Positions 46,971-56,152 of a DNA stretch of 64,000 nt are shown piece by piece. The position numbers were made by a program, and so were the translations under genes. The DNA lies in contig JAEXGT010000101.1 in the NCBI GenBank assembly GCA_023450615.1, positions 1 through 64,000 of the forward strand. The letters are read 5' to 3'. This stretch comes from Pseudomonadota bacterium (GTDB lineage Bacteria; Pseudomonadota; Alphaproteobacteria; Rhizobiales; Beijerinckiaceae). The notes below the pieces were generated by a model. It did not search any database and had not been told where the DNA came from. It worked only from the letters and a program-made list of their open reading frames with translations. Position 1 is the first letter of the stretch; every line of letters begins with the position of its first letter.

Positions 46971-47902
46971 TGGCTGGCTCCCCTGCTCTCTCCCAACCCA
47001 CCGGCCTCCGAGCATGGCTGCTGTCGTCCGAACCCGGCTCCCGCTGGCAGGCGCGGCTCGGCCGTTTCTATCTCGGGTGGCGTTCATTCACCAGAAACCC
47101 GCTTGCCGTTCTCGGTCTCGGCATCGTGGTTCTGCTGATCTTCGTCGCGCTCTTTGCCGATTTCATCGCGCCCTACTCGCCCATCGTCGGCGGGGACCTG
47201 CGCACGCAGCGTCTTCTGCCGCCGAGCGAGACCTATTGGCTCGGCACGGACGACCAGGCACGCGACATCCTCTCACGCATCATCTACGGCTCGCGCATCA
47301 CGCTCTTCGTGGTGGTGCTGGTGTCGATCATCGCGACCCCCATCGGGCTTCTGATCGGCACCGTCTCCGGCTATCTCGGCGGCTGGGTCGATACGGTGCT
47401 CATGCGCATCACCGACATCTTCCTCGCCTTCCCGCGCCTCGTGCTCGCCCTCGCCTTCGTGGCGGCGCTCGGCCCAGGAATTGAGAATGCGGTCATCGCC
47501 ATCGCGATCACGTCGTGGCCGCCTTACGCACGCATCGCGCGCGCCGAGACTCTGATGATCCGCAACAGCGATTTCATTGCAGCCGTGAAGCTGCAGGGCG
47601 CATCGACTCCGCGCATCATCTTCGGACACGTGATGCCGCTCTGCCTCTCCTCTGTCATCGTGCGCGTGACGCTCGACATGGCGGGCATCATCCTCACCGC
47701 GGCAGGCCTCGGCTTCCTCGGCCTCGGCGCGCAGCCGCCGTCGCCCGAATGGGGCGCCATGGTGGCGACGGGACGCAACTACCTCATCGATCAATGGTGG
47801 GTCGCCGCCATGCCCGGCATCGCCATCTTCGTGGTGAGCCTCGGCTTCAACCTTCTGGGCGACGGCCTGCGTGACGTTCTCGATCCGAAGGCAGCCAAAT
47901 GA
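46970..47902 (+). CDS. Peptide ABC transporter permease (DppC-like)
   Basis: The 310-residue permease has the N-terminal OppC-type segment before helix 1 (RSFTRNPLAVLGLGIVVLL), the LGTDDQARDILSRIIYGSR block near 89-107, and a coupling region DFIAAVKLQGASTPRIIFGH near 202-221. It pairs with the preceding DppB-like protein. It overlaps the ATPase gene by four bases. Confidence 0.93.
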   Translation: MAGSPALSQPTGLRAWLLSSEPGSRWQARLGRFYLGWRSFTRNPLAVLGLGIVVLLIFVALFADFIAPYSPIVGGDLRTQRLLPPSETYWLGTDDQARDILSRIIYGSRITLFVVVLVSIIATPIGLLIGTVSGYLGGWVDTVLMRITDIFLAFPRLVLALAFVAALGPGIENAVIAIAITSWPPYARIARAETLMIRNSDFIAAVKLQGASTPRIIFGHVMPLCLSSVIVRVTLDMAGIILTAAGLGFLGLGAQPPSPEWGAMVATGRNYLIDQWWVAAMPGIAIFVVSLGFNLLGDGLRDVLDPKAAK

Positions 47903-48735
47903 ACAAGCCGCTTCTCGACGTCGAAGACCTTCGCGTCCGCTTCCACCTGCGCACGGGCACCGTCGAGGCGGTGCGCGGCGTATCCTTCCAGCTCGGCCGC
48001 GAGCGGCTCGGCATCGTCGGCGAATCCGGCTCGGGCAAGTCGCAGACGGGCCGCGCCATCCTTGGCCTTACGCCGCCGCCCGGCGAGGTGACGGCCAAGC
48101 GCCTCGCCTTCGATGGCATCGACCTGCAAACCGCCTCAAGGCGGACGTTGCGCCAGTTGCGCGGCGGGCGCATCAGCATGGTGATGCAGGATCCGAAATA
48201 CTCGCTGAACCCCGTCATGACCATCGGCGAGCAGATCATCGAAGCCTATCAGGCGCACAAAAAGGCAAGCCGCTCGGAAGCGCGCGACAAGGCGCTTGCG
48301 ATGCTGGAAGCGGTGAAGATGCGCGATCCGCAGCGCGTCTTCTCGCTTTATCCGCACGAGGTCTCGGGCGGCATGGGCCAGCGCGCCATGATTGCCATGA
48401 TGCTTGTGACCGACCCGGACATGCTCATCGCCGACGAGCCGACTTCGGCCCTCGACGTGACGGTGTCGATGGAAGTGCTGCGCATTCTCGACGAGCTCGT
48501 CTCCGAGCGCGGCATGGGCCTCATCTTCATCTCGCACGACCTGAAACTCGTCTCCTCCTTCTGTGACCGCGTGCTCGTGATGTATGCGGGCCGCGTGGTG
48601 GAAGAGCTGGAGGCCAGAAATCTGCGCGAGGCGAAGCACCCCTATACGCAGGGCCTCATGCGTTGCCTGCCAACGCTGAAAGATGACGTGCGTCCGCTTC
48701 CAACCCTGAACCGCGATCCATCCTGGGCGCTCTGA
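47899..48735 (+). CDS. Peptide ABC transporter ATP-binding protein (DppD-like)
   Basis: The 278-residue ATPase has Walker A GESGSGKS near 41-48, the signature VSGGMGQR near 155-162, and Walker B ending ADEPTSALD. HPYTQGLMRCLP near the C-terminus is the oligopeptide-transporter extension, shorter than in enteric DppD. It forms a heterodimer with the next gene product and drives peptide uptake. Confidence 0.93.
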   Translation: MNKPLLDVEDLRVRFHLRTGTVEAVRGVSFQLGRERLGIVGESGSGKSQTGRAILGLTPPPGEVTAKRLAFDGIDLQTASRRTLRQLRGGRISMVMQDPKYSLNPVMTIGEQIIEAYQAHKKASRSEARDKALAMLEAVKMRDPQRVFSLYPHEVSGGMGQRAMIAMMLVTDPDMLIADEPTSALDVTVSMEVLRILDELVSERGMGLIFISHDLKLVSSFCDRVLVMYAGRVVEELEARNLREAKHPYTQGLMRCLPTLKDDVRPLPTLNRDPSWAL

Positions 48736-48737
48736 TC

Positions 48738-49505
48738 ATGATCGATATTCAGAACCTCAATGTCGTTTATGGCACGGGCCGCCTCAGGGTCGATGCCGTC
48801 AAGAACGTGAGCTTCACCGTGAAGCAAGGTGAGGCCTATGGCCTCGTCGGCGAGTCCGGCTCGGGCAAATCGACGGTGCTGCGCGCCATCTGCGGCCTCG
48901 CGCCTATTACCGCCGGGCATGTGCGCGTGGACGGCAAGGAAGTGACCACGCCGCGCAGCAAAGACTTTTACCGCACGGCGCAAATGGTCTTCCAGGACCC
49001 TTACGCCTCGCTGCATCCGCGCCACACGGTCGACCGCACGCTCTCGGAGCCGCTCGCGATCCATGGCGTGAAGGACGCGGAAACCCGCATCCTCCAGGCT
49101 CTCAAGGAAGTGGGCCTCGGCCCCTCCTTCCGCTTCCGCTATCCGCACCAGCTGTCGGGCGGCCAGCGTCAGCGCATTGCCATTGCCCGCGCGCTGATCC
49201 TGCGTCCGAAGGTGCTGCTGCTCGATGAGCCGACCTCGGCGCTGGACGCCTCGGTGCAGGCGGAAATCCTGAACCTTCTGGACGATCTGCGCCGTCAGAT
49301 GGGATTGACCTATATTCTGGTGAGCCACGATCTTGCCGTGGTCGCGCATCTCTGCGAGCGTCTGCTCGTCATGCGCCATGGCGAGGCGGTCGAGGAAACG
49401 CAGTCGGCAGCACTGCGCTCAGGCCGTGCGATGAACGAATATACCCAATCCCTGATTCAAGCGAGCCAAGGCTTCACGCGCGACTCATCTTCAGCGGCTG
49501 CATAA
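48738..49505 (+). CDS. Peptide ABC transporter ATP-binding protein (DppF-like)
   Basis: The 255-residue ATPase has Walker A GESGSGKS near 38-45, signature LSGGQRQR, Walker B LLLDEPTSALD, and the H-loop SHD. It lies two bases after its partner. A 44-base gap leads to the dipeptidase gene. Confidence 0.93.
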   Translation: MIDIQNLNVVYGTGRLRVDAVKNVSFTVKQGEAYGLVGESGSGKSTVLRAICGLAPITAGHVRVDGKEVTTPRSKDFYRTAQMVFQDPYASLHPRHTVDRTLSEPLAIHGVKDAETRILQALKEVGLGPSFRFRYPHQLSGGQRQRIAIARALILRPKVLLLDEPTSALDASVQAEILNLLDDLRRQMGLTYILVSHDLAVVAHLCERLLVMRHGEAVEETQSAALRSGRAMNEYTQSLIQASQGFTRDSSSAAA

Positions 49506-49549
49506 GGCTGCCGCTGACAATCCTGCTCCATCCAACTGGCTGAAACATC

Positions 49550-50617
49550 ATGTCCCGCTCTCCTCTGATGCCTGTTTTCGACGGTCACAATGACGTTCTC
49601 CTGCGCCTCATGCGCGGCAGGATCCAACCGGAGAAGGCCTTTCTCGAAGGCGACAATATTGGCCATCTCGACTGGCCGCGCATGAAGCAGGGCGGCATGT
49701 TCGGCGGCTTCTTCGCCGTCTACGTGTCTTCGGAAGAGATGGGTGTCGATATCGATGCGCTCATGGCCCGCCCGGAATACGACGTGCCGCTGCCTCCCAT
49801 GCTGGACCTTGCCTCGAGCCAGAAGGTGACAGTGCACATGGCCTCGCTCCTCATCCGCATCGAGCGTGCCTCGAACGGCGAGGTGAAGATTTGCCGTTCG
49901 GCCTCCGACATCCGTCACTGCCTGGACAACGGCAAGCTCGCCGCGATCCTGCATATCGAGGGAGCGGAAGGTATCGACCCCGATCTTCATATGCTGGACG
50001 TGCTCTACGAGAGCGGCCTGCGTTCCATCGGTCCGGTTTGGAGCCGCCCCAACATCTTCGGGCACGGCGTGCCTTTCCGCTATCCCTCGACGCCGGACAC
50101 TGGCCCTGGCCTCACCGAGCACGGCCGCGAATTGATCAAGGCATGCAATCGCCTGAAGATCATGATCGACCTCTCGCACCTGAATGAGAAGGGCTTCTGG
50201 GAGGTCGCCAAGCTCTCGGATTCACCTCTGGTTGCCACCCACTCCAACGCCCATGTGGTCTGCCCGCATTCGCGCAACCTGACGGACAAGCAGCTCGCGG
50301 CGATCCGCGAGAGCGGCGGCATGGTGGGCGTGAACTTCGCCACGTCGTTCATCCGGCCCGACGGCATGCGTAGCGACGACACGCCGTTGGAAGAGATGAT
50401 TCGCCACATGGACCACCTGATCCAGCATGTGGGTGTCGACGGCGTAGGATTCGGTTCCGATTTCGACGGCGCCACCATCCCCGCTGAGATCGGCGACGCG
50501 CGCGGCCTGCCCCGACTGGTGGATGCCATGCGCAGGCACGGCTATGACGAGGCGACGCTGCGCAAGCTCTGCTATGAGAACTGGATCAACGTGCTGGAGC
50601 GGACTTGGGGCCGGTGA
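49550..50617 (+). CDS. Membrane dipeptidase family (M19) protein
   Basis: The 355-residue zinc peptidase matches renal-type dipeptidases. Zinc ligands are visible as DGHND (HxD near residue 10), the bridging Glu in HIEGAEG near 137, and histidines in LSHLNE and THSNAH near 208-230; GFGSDFDGA near 301-309 is the C-terminal signature. No signal peptide is seen, so it is likely cytoplasmic, hydrolysing imported dipeptides, possibly containing D-amino acids. It is last in the transporter operon. Confidence 0.92.
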   Translation: MSRSPLMPVFDGHNDVLLRLMRGRIQPEKAFLEGDNIGHLDWPRMKQGGMFGGFFAVYVSSEEMGVDIDALMARPEYDVPLPPMLDLASSQKVTVHMASLLIRIERASNGEVKICRSASDIRHCLDNGKLAAILHIEGAEGIDPDLHMLDVLYESGLRSIGPVWSRPNIFGHGVPFRYPSTPDTGPGLTEHGRELIKACNRLKIMIDLSHLNEKGFWEVAKLSDSPLVATHSNAHVVCPHSRNLTDKQLAAIRESGGMVGVNFATSFIRPDGMRSDDTPLEEMIRHMDHLIQHVGVDGVGFGSDFDGATIPAEIGDARGLPRLVDAMRRHGYDEATLRKLCYENWINVLERTWGR

Positions 50618-50630
50618 GCACTTAAGGCTC

Positions 50631-50951
50631 ATGAGCAACATAACCCCTCTCCTGAGCCATCACCCCCTGATTGGGCGCTGGCGCTCCGACGAAGATGACG
50701 GGCGCTCAGAATACGTCATTTCCGCAGCCCCCAGCGGCTTGAGCGTAACAGGCCGTGACTTCATTGACGGCGAAGAGTTTCTGATCTCCGCCGTCAAATG
50801 GACAGAGAACAGTGTCGAGTTCAAAACCCATATGCCCTCGACAGGACGCAGAGGGCATATCGTTCTGATATTCGCGCCGTCACCTCAAACCGTCACGATG
50901 ACTTACACGTTCACGGATACGTGCATCGCCCATAAGGTTGATGAGCGCTGA
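50631..50951 (+). CDS. Small hypothetical protein
   Basis: The 106-residue protein is not recognised. It reads as alternating beta-strand segments (PLIGRWRSDEDDGRSEYVIS, SGLSVTGRDFIDGEEF, SVEFKTHMPSTGRRG, QTVTMTYTF), suggesting a small beta-barrel or lipocalin-like fold. No signal peptide or membrane helix. The start is set at ATG 50631, 13 bases after the dipeptidase stop; the upstream in-frame sequence overlaps that gene. It may be cotranscribed with the peptide uptake genes. Confidence 0.65.
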   Translation: MSNITPLLSHHPLIGRWRSDEDDGRSEYVISAAPSGLSVTGRDFIDGEEFLISAVKWTENSVEFKTHMPSTGRRGHIVLIFAPSPQTVTMTYTFTDTCIAHKVDER

Positions 50952-50982
50952 TTTCCTGTCATTAGCGGAATTCGCATCTTCA

Positions 50983-51822
50983 CTATTTCTCCGCCTTCGA
51001 CGTCAGCGCGAAGACGCTCGCGATCCCGCCCACGCCCAGCATCAGCAGCAGGCTTACCGCGTTGATCGCCGGTGACGCGCCTTCGCGCATCTGGCCGTAC
51101 ATGGTGATCGGCAGCGGCGCCTCGGAGCCCACGAGCATAAGGGTCGTATTGAAGTTTTCGAACGACATGAGCAGCGCCACGAGGCCCGCGCCGATGAGCG
51201 CAGGGCTTAAGAACGGCAGCGTGACCGTGCGCAGCACGCGGATGCGGCTCGCGCCGAGATCGAAGGCAGCCTCTTCCAAAGAGCGGTCGAATTTGCGTAG
51301 GCGCGCGGCGATGATGAGCGTGGAAATCGTCAGGATGAACGAGAGCTGGCCCAACACGACCAGAGACAGGCCTGGACGCAGGAAATCGAGATCCATTTGA
51401 AGCCAGTCCTCCAGTCCGTTCGCAACGCGCGAGAAGAAAGCGAGGATCGAGATACCGAGCACGACGCCGGGGATGACGAGGGGCCAGAGCATCATCATCG
51501 ACAGGAATGTCTTGCCGGGGAATTCGGCGCGTTCCAACACCCAGGCATTCACCGTGCCGATGAACACGGCGAGCAAGGCCACGGGGATCGCAATCTTGAA
51601 GCTGTTCGCGATGGTATCGAGCCAGATCGGATCGACCAGCACGCCGGGCTTGGCTCCGCCCGCACCCGTACCGGTGAACCATTCCAGCGTGAAGCCGCGC
51701 CACGGCGGCGACGGGAACGGGCTTGCGTTGAAGGCGAAGATGGCAACGACGAGGAGCGGCGCGAACAGGAAGATGTAGAACGACGCGATGTAGAGCTTCC
51801 AGGAAAGGGACGGACGGTTCAT
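50983..51822 (-). CDS. Polyamine-type ABC transporter permease (PotC-like)
   Basis: The 279-residue permease has about six helices and the coupling segment FDLGASRIRVLRTVTLPFLSP near 178-198. PotC/YdcV-like proteins import spermidine, putrescine or related cations. It follows the other permease by four bases and ends the minus-strand operon, converging on the unknown 106-residue gene. Confidence 0.92.
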   Translation of the reverse strand: MNRPSLSWKLYIASFYIFLFAPLLVVAIFAFNASPFPSPPWRGFTLEWFTGTGAGGAKPGVLVDPIWLDTIANSFKIAIPVALLAVFIGTVNAWVLERAEFPGKTFLSMMMLWPLVIPGVVLGISILAFFSRVANGLEDWLQMDLDFLRPGLSLVVLGQLSFILTISTLIIAARLRKFDRSLEEAAFDLGASRIRVLRTVTLPFLSPALIGAGLVALLMSFENFNTTLMLVGSEAPLPITMYGQMREGASPAINAVSLLLMLGVGGIASVFALTSKAEK

Positions 51823-51826
51823 GGCG

Positions 51827-52696
51827 TCAGGCCTGCTTCAAGGTGGTGCCGAGGCTCTGGCCCGTGAGGCGCAGGCCCGCCCAGACGATGGCTGAGGACA
51901 GCAGGAGAAGAAGAATGCCGAAGGCTGCTCCCTGCGGCCAGTTGAAGCGTGTGATGAACTGCGCGTAGATCTGCTCCGTGAACCACAACCCATTCTTGCC
52001 GCCGAGCAGAACCGGCGTCGCGAAATTGCCGACAGTCAGCATGAATACGATGATCGAACCGGCAACGATGCCGGGCATGGCATGCGGAATGACGATGCGG
52101 CGCAGAACCGTCCAGCGGCTGCCGCCGAGATCGTAGCCCGCTTCCACCACGGACGGCTCCAGACTTTCGAGCGCGTTGGCGAGCGGCACGATCATGAAGA
52201 GCAATCCGCCATAGACGAGGCCCAGGATCACCGCGCCGTCGTTGTAGAGCAGTTCCACCGGCTGATCGGCGAGGCCAATGGCGCGCAGCGTGTAGGAGAT
52301 GATGCCGGTCTCGCGCAGCAGGATCATCCAGCCGAGCGTACGCACGAGTTCCGATACCCAGAACGGCAGCAGGCAGAGGAGCAGCAGCATCGCCTTCAGG
52401 CGGCCCTGCGCCACGCGGGCGATGTAGAGCGCGATGGGAAAGGCGAGCACGAGGGTCAGCGCCGTCACGATGATCGACATGAGCGCCGTGCGCGCAAAGG
52501 TCCGCCAGTAAAGCGGCTCGGTGAAGAATTCGAGATAATTGCCGAAGCCGAAGGCATAGACACGCGGGGCCACGCGCTCGCTGAAGGAGAGAACGAGGAT
52601 CTCCACATGCGGCAGCACGATGAGCAGGCCCAGCCAAAGAACGGCCGGAGCCAGGAGCAGGAAGAGCGTGAGGCTCTGAGCCGATTTCTTGCTCAT
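51827..52696 (-). CDS. Polyamine-type ABC transporter permease (PotB-like)
   Basis: The 289-residue permease has an N-terminal helix (LTLFLLLAPAVLWLGLLIVLP), a periplasmic stretch with FGFGNYLEFF, and a coupling segment YDLGGSRWTVLRRIVIPHAM near 207-226. It overlaps the ATPase gene by four bases and pairs with the PotC-like protein. Confidence 0.92.
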   Translation of the reverse strand: MSKKSAQSLTLFLLLAPAVLWLGLLIVLPHVEILVLSFSERVAPRVYAFGFGNYLEFFTEPLYWRTFARTALMSIIVTALTLVLAFPIALYIARVAQGRLKAMLLLLCLLPFWVSELVRTLGWMILLRETGIISYTLRAIGLADQPVELLYNDGAVILGLVYGGLLFMIVPLANALESLEPSVVEAGYDLGGSRWTVLRRIVIPHAMPGIVAGSIIVFMLTVGNFATPVLLGGKNGLWFTEQIYAQFITRFNWPQGAAFGILLLLLSSAIVWAGLRLTGQSLGTTLKQA

Positions 52697-53778
52697 GCGG
52701 CGAAAACCTTCATGGCATCCGCCGTCCAGCCCACATGGACCGGCGCGCCGACCTGAATGCCGGCAAGCGGCCCCGCCTGCGGCAGCACCGCGCGGACGGG
52801 CTGGTCGAAACCGGCGGTGTCGATGAGCAGGCTCGAATTCGCGCCATCGAACAGCACCGCCGAAACGCGGCCCTCGAAGCGGTTAGGCAGGCTGCTCAGT
52901 GCGGACAAATTCTGTGCCAGTGCGATGGCCTCGGGACGCACGAAAGCAATCGATGCTTTGTCCGCCACCTTACCTTGTCCCTGCACCACCGCGCCTGAGG
53001 GCAGGCGCACGGTAATAGCACCGCTTGATGCTGCGGCTGCCTCGCCCTGCCACTTGTTCGTCTCGCCGACGAAGCTCGCGACGAAAGGCGTTGCGGGATT
53101 GTGATAAAGCTCGCGCGGACTTCCCACCTGCTCGAACTGTCCTTGGTTCATGACCGCGATGCGGTCCGACATCACAAGCGCTTCCGACTGGTCGTGCGTG
53201 ATATAGGCGAATGTCGTGTTGAAGGTGCCCTGTAACTGCTTCAGCTCGATCTTCATGTGCTCGCGCAGCTTCAAATCGAGCGCGCCGAGCGGTTCGTCGA
53301 GAAGAACCAGTGTGGGTTCGAGGACGAGGCAGCGTGCGATGGCCACGCGCTGACGCTGACCGCCGGACAGAGCCGTCACACGTCGATGCCCGAAGCCTTT
53401 AAGTCCCACGCGCTCCAGCATGCGGTTGGCGCGCTCCTCGGCCTCTGCGCGCGACACGCCTCGGCAGGTGAGGCCGTAAGCGACGTTCTCGCCCACGCTC
53501 ATCATCGGGAAGAGCGCGAGGCTCTGGAAAACCATGTTCACCGGGCGCTTGTTGGCCGGCACACCGATCATCGACTGGCCGCGAATGCGGATGTCGCCGG
53601 AGGTCGGATGCTCGAAGCCCGCGATCATGCGCATCAGCGTGGTCTTGCCGCAGCCGGAGGGCCCGAGAATGGAGAAGAACTCGCCGGGAGCGACGCTGAA
53701 ACTCACATCGTTGACGGCCGCATGAGAGCCGAAGCGCTTGATGACGTTGATGAGATCGAGATCGGTGGAATGGGCCAT
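52693..53778 (-). CDS. Polyamine-type ABC transporter ATP-binding protein (PotA-like)
   Basis: The 361-residue ATPase has Walker A GPSGCGKT near 40-47, Q-loop FQSLALFP, signature LSGGQRQR near 140, Walker B LLDEPLGALD, and a C-terminal TOBE domain at about 275-355. The ATG at 53778 is used; an upstream in-frame reading runs into the binding-protein gene. A strong terminator separates it from that gene, yet the gene order SBP-ATPase-B-C indicates one system. Confidence 0.94.
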   Translation of the reverse strand: MAHSTDLDLINVIKRFGSHAAVNDVSFSVAPGEFFSILGPSGCGKTTLMRMIAGFEHPTSGDIRIRGQSMIGVPANKRPVNMVFQSLALFPMMSVGENVAYGLTCRGVSRAEAEERANRMLERVGLKGFGHRRVTALSGGQRQRVAIARCLVLEPTLVLLDEPLGALDLKLREHMKIELKQLQGTFNTTFAYITHDQSEALVMSDRIAVMNQGQFEQVGSPRELYHNPATPFVASFVGETNKWQGEAAAASSGAITVRLPSGAVVQGQGKVADKASIAFVRPEAIALAQNLSALSSLPNRFEGRVSAVLFDGANSSLLIDTAGFDQPVRAVLPQAGPLAGIQVGAPVHVGWTADAMKVFAA

Positions 53779-53801
53779 GACACTGCCGGAACAAGCATAA
53801 A

Positions 53802-53834
53802 AACAGGCATCCCCCGGATGGCTCCGGGGGATGC
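53802..53834 (-). terminator. Intrinsic terminator after the binding-protein gene
   Basis: GCATCCCCCGGA and TCCGGGGGATGC pair perfectly over 12 bases around a four-base loop, followed on the minus strand by CTGTTTTTATG. It lies 19 bases after the binding-protein stop, before the ATPase start, and probably sets a high binding-protein to transporter ratio. Confidence 0.8.
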
Positions 53835-53852
53835 TTTTGATTGAAGCGGGAT

Positions 53853-54932
53853 TTACGAGCCGGCCTTCAGGCGGTCGAGAACCTTGCCTTCGATTTCCTC
53901 GAGGCCAGCCGGCACGGCCGGATACCACTTGATGTTGTCGATGGCGGCCTTCGGGAAGCTCTCGGCGAACTGATCCTTCAGCTTGCCCTGCATCAGCTTG
54001 TCGGCGCCGTTGGAAGCGGTGAAGTTGCCGGCGGCAGCGGCCACCTTCGCGGCGATCTCGGGACGCATGTTGAAGTTGATCCACTTGTAGGCGGCTTCGT
54101 CATTGCGGCCCTTCGCCGGAATCGCGAAGGTGTCGACCCAGCCCAGCGCACCCGACTTCGGCGCGATGAACTTCATGTCGGCATTCTCGGCATTGAGCTT
54201 CCAGCCGCCCGTATCCCACGCCATGGCGGCAACGATCTCACCGGAGCGCACGGCGTTGAGAAGCTGGTCCGAGCCTTCCCAGAAGAACTTCACGTTCTTC
54301 TTGCACTCGGCGAGCTTGGCGCCGACCTTCTCCATAAGCGCGGCATAAGCCTTGGCGTCGCCATAGGCGGCGAAGGGGTCCATGCCGTTGGCGAAAGCGA
54401 ACGCGATCAGCGCAGGGCGCTTGGCGCGGAAGCTGGTCTTACCGGCGAGCGACGGATCGCAGAGATCGTTATAATCGGCAACCTTGGGTGCGGCCTTCGT
54501 GTTCACGACGAGACCATCGGTGCCCCAGATGTGGGGAACGCCGTAGACCTTGCCGTCAACGGTGGTGTTCTTCTTGGTCGCTTCCAGCATGGAGGCGATG
54601 AAGAGATCGGACTTGAGCTTGGACAGGTCGAGAGGCTTGTAGATGCCGAACTCGGCTTGCGGTCCGGCGATGCGGTCCTGGCTCGGCTGGACGATATCGA
54701 AGCCTGCGCCTTGCGTGGCGCGCAGCTTGGAGATGATCTCCTCGTTGTTGGAGGTCGTGACCTCCACCTCGATGCCGGTTTCCTTCTTGAACTGCTCGAT
54801 CACGTCTGCCGGTGCGTAACCCGACCAGGTCAGGAGCCGCAGCTTCTCGGCGGCGTGGGCCGTTCCGGTCATCATAAGAGCGGCGAAAGCCGTAGCCAGC
54901 TTCAGGCTGGCGCGCTTGGTCAACATATTCAT
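53853..54932 (-). CDS. Polyamine-type extracellular binding protein (PotD-like)
   Basis: The 359-residue periplasmic protein has a Sec signal peptide (LKLATAFAALMMTGTAHAA) and the PotD pattern LRLLTWSGYAPADVIEQFKKETG near 31-53, VYGVPHIWGTDGLVVN near 128-143 and AMAWDTGGW near 230. It would bind a polyamine or similar cation. GGAGG lies six bases before the ATG at 54932. It is the first gene of the minus-strand operon. Confidence 0.92.
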   Translation of the reverse strand: MNMLTKRASLKLATAFAALMMTGTAHAAEKLRLLTWSGYAPADVIEQFKKETGIEVEVTTSNNEEIISKLRATQGAGFDIVQPSQDRIAGPQAEFGIYKPLDLSKLKSDLFIASMLEATKKNTTVDGKVYGVPHIWGTDGLVVNTKAAPKVADYNDLCDPSLAGKTSFRAKRPALIAFAFANGMDPFAAYGDAKAYAALMEKVGAKLAECKKNVKFFWEGSDQLLNAVRSGEIVAAMAWDTGGWKLNAENADMKFIAPKSGALGWVDTFAIPAKGRNDEAAYKWINFNMRPEIAAKVAAAAGNFTASNGADKLMQGKLKDQFAESFPKAAIDNIKWYPAVPAGLEEIEGKVLDRLKAGS

Positions 54933-55091
54933 CCTCCATATGGACGGGCTATTACCCTGTTCCCCAGTTGCAAAGTTATATGACAGTCAAACGACATGCT
55001 AGGGGGCTGAAGCAGGCGCCTCAACCCTTCGGTGATGACAGAGCCATCCCCTATGATTAAGGATAAGCTCCTCTGTTCCGGAGCTTTTTCC

Positions 55092-56036
55092 ATGCGCACC
55101 TTCTATCCCGAAATCGAACCCTACGATCACGGCCTGCTCGATGTGGGGGACGGGCACCGGGTCTATTGGGAACTTTGCGGCAACCCCCAGGGCAAACCCG
55201 TGGTGTTTCTCCATGGCGGCCCTGGCGGCGGGTGTTCACCGGCCCAGCGCAGGCTGTTCGACCCGAAGAAGTACAAGATCCTGCTCTTCGATCAGCGCGG
55301 CTGCGGGCGCTCCACGCCTTATGCAAGCCTCGAAAACAATACCACATGGCACCTGGTGGCCGATATCGAGCGGCTGCGGGAAATGATTGGTGTGGACAAG
55401 TGGATGGTGTTCGGCGGCTCCTGGGGCTCGACACTCGCCCTTGCCTATGCGGAAACCCACCCGGAGCGCGTGACGGAGCTGGTGCTGCGCGGGATCTTCA
55501 CCTTACGCCGGGCAGAGCTGCTCTGGTATTACCAGGAAGGCGCGTCCTGGATCTTCCCCGACAAATGGGAGCGCTACCTGGCCCCGATTCCGGAGGAGGA
55601 GCGAGGCGACCTGATGGCCGCCTACTGCAAGCGCCTGACGCATCCCGACCCGGCCATCCAGCGCGAGGCCGCAAAGGCTTGGAGCCTTTGGGAGGGCGAG
55701 ACCATCACCCTACTGCACAATCAGGGCTTCACCGACCAATTCGGCGACGAGCATTATGCCATCGCGTTCGCACGCATCGAGAACCATTACTTCGTCAATG
55801 AGGGATGGTTCGAGGAAGGACAGCTGATCCGCGACGCCCATAAGCTGAAGAACATTCCCAGCGTGATCATCCAGGGCCGCTACGACGTTGCCACTCCGGC
55901 CAAGACGGCATGGGACCTGCACCGGGCCTGGCCCGAAGCGGAGTTCATCATGGTGCCGGATGCCGGTCACGCAGTAAACGAGCCCGGCATTCTGCATCAT
56001 CTCATCGAAGCGACAGACCGGTTCGCAAACCGGTAA
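55092..56036 (+). CDS. pip: Proline iminopeptidase
   Basis: The 314-residue alpha/beta hydrolase (S33) removes N-terminal proline from peptides. HGGPGGG near 38-44 forms the oxyanion region, the nucleophile elbow is GGSWGS near 109-114, and the catalytic His lies in DAGHAVNEPG near the C-terminus. GGAG lies eight bases before the ATG at 55092; in-frame ATGs at 55032 and 55053 lack a better site. It stands alone, divergent from the polyamine operon, and ends at a repeat-derived terminator. Confidence 0.93.
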   Translation: MRTFYPEIEPYDHGLLDVGDGHRVYWELCGNPQGKPVVFLHGGPGGGCSPAQRRLFDPKKYKILLFDQRGCGRSTPYASLENNTTWHLVADIERLREMIGVDKWMVFGGSWGSTLALAYAETHPERVTELVLRGIFTLRRAELLWYYQEGASWIFPDKWERYLAPIPEEERGDLMAAYCKRLTHPDPAIQREAAKAWSLWEGETITLLHNQGFTDQFGDEHYAIAFARIENHYFVNEGWFEEGQLIRDAHKLKNIPSVIIQGRYDVATPAKTAWDLHRAWPEAEFIMVPDAGHAVNEPGILHHLIEATDRFANR

Positions 56037-56037
56037 G

Positions 56038-56080
56038 CGTCATCCCGGGGCCGCATGAGCGGAACCGGGATCTTTTTTTA
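56038..56080 (+). terminator. Family C repeat acting as the pip terminator
   Basis: CATCCCGG-GG-CCGC-ATGA-GCGG-AA-CCGGGAT makes a strong stepped hairpin, followed by seven Ts. It begins two bases after the pip stop. The hairpin arms match the dispersed CATCCCGG/CCGGGATG repeat family, so the repeat supplies the terminator. Confidence 0.75.
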
Positions 56081-56103
56081 GAATAAAGCACTTCACTCGT
56101 CAT

Positions 56104-56142
56104 GCGATCCCGGACCTGCGCTACGCTTCGTCCGGGATGACG
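56104..56142. repeat. Palindromic repeat, family C
   Basis: GATCCCGG and CCGGGATGACG flank GCTACGCTTCG. It lies 11 bases beyond the bdhA stop on the minus strand and is nearly identical to part of 1871-1910. With the preceding terminator it fills the 116-base gap. Confidence 0.65.
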
Positions 56143-56152
56143 CTCACTACAC

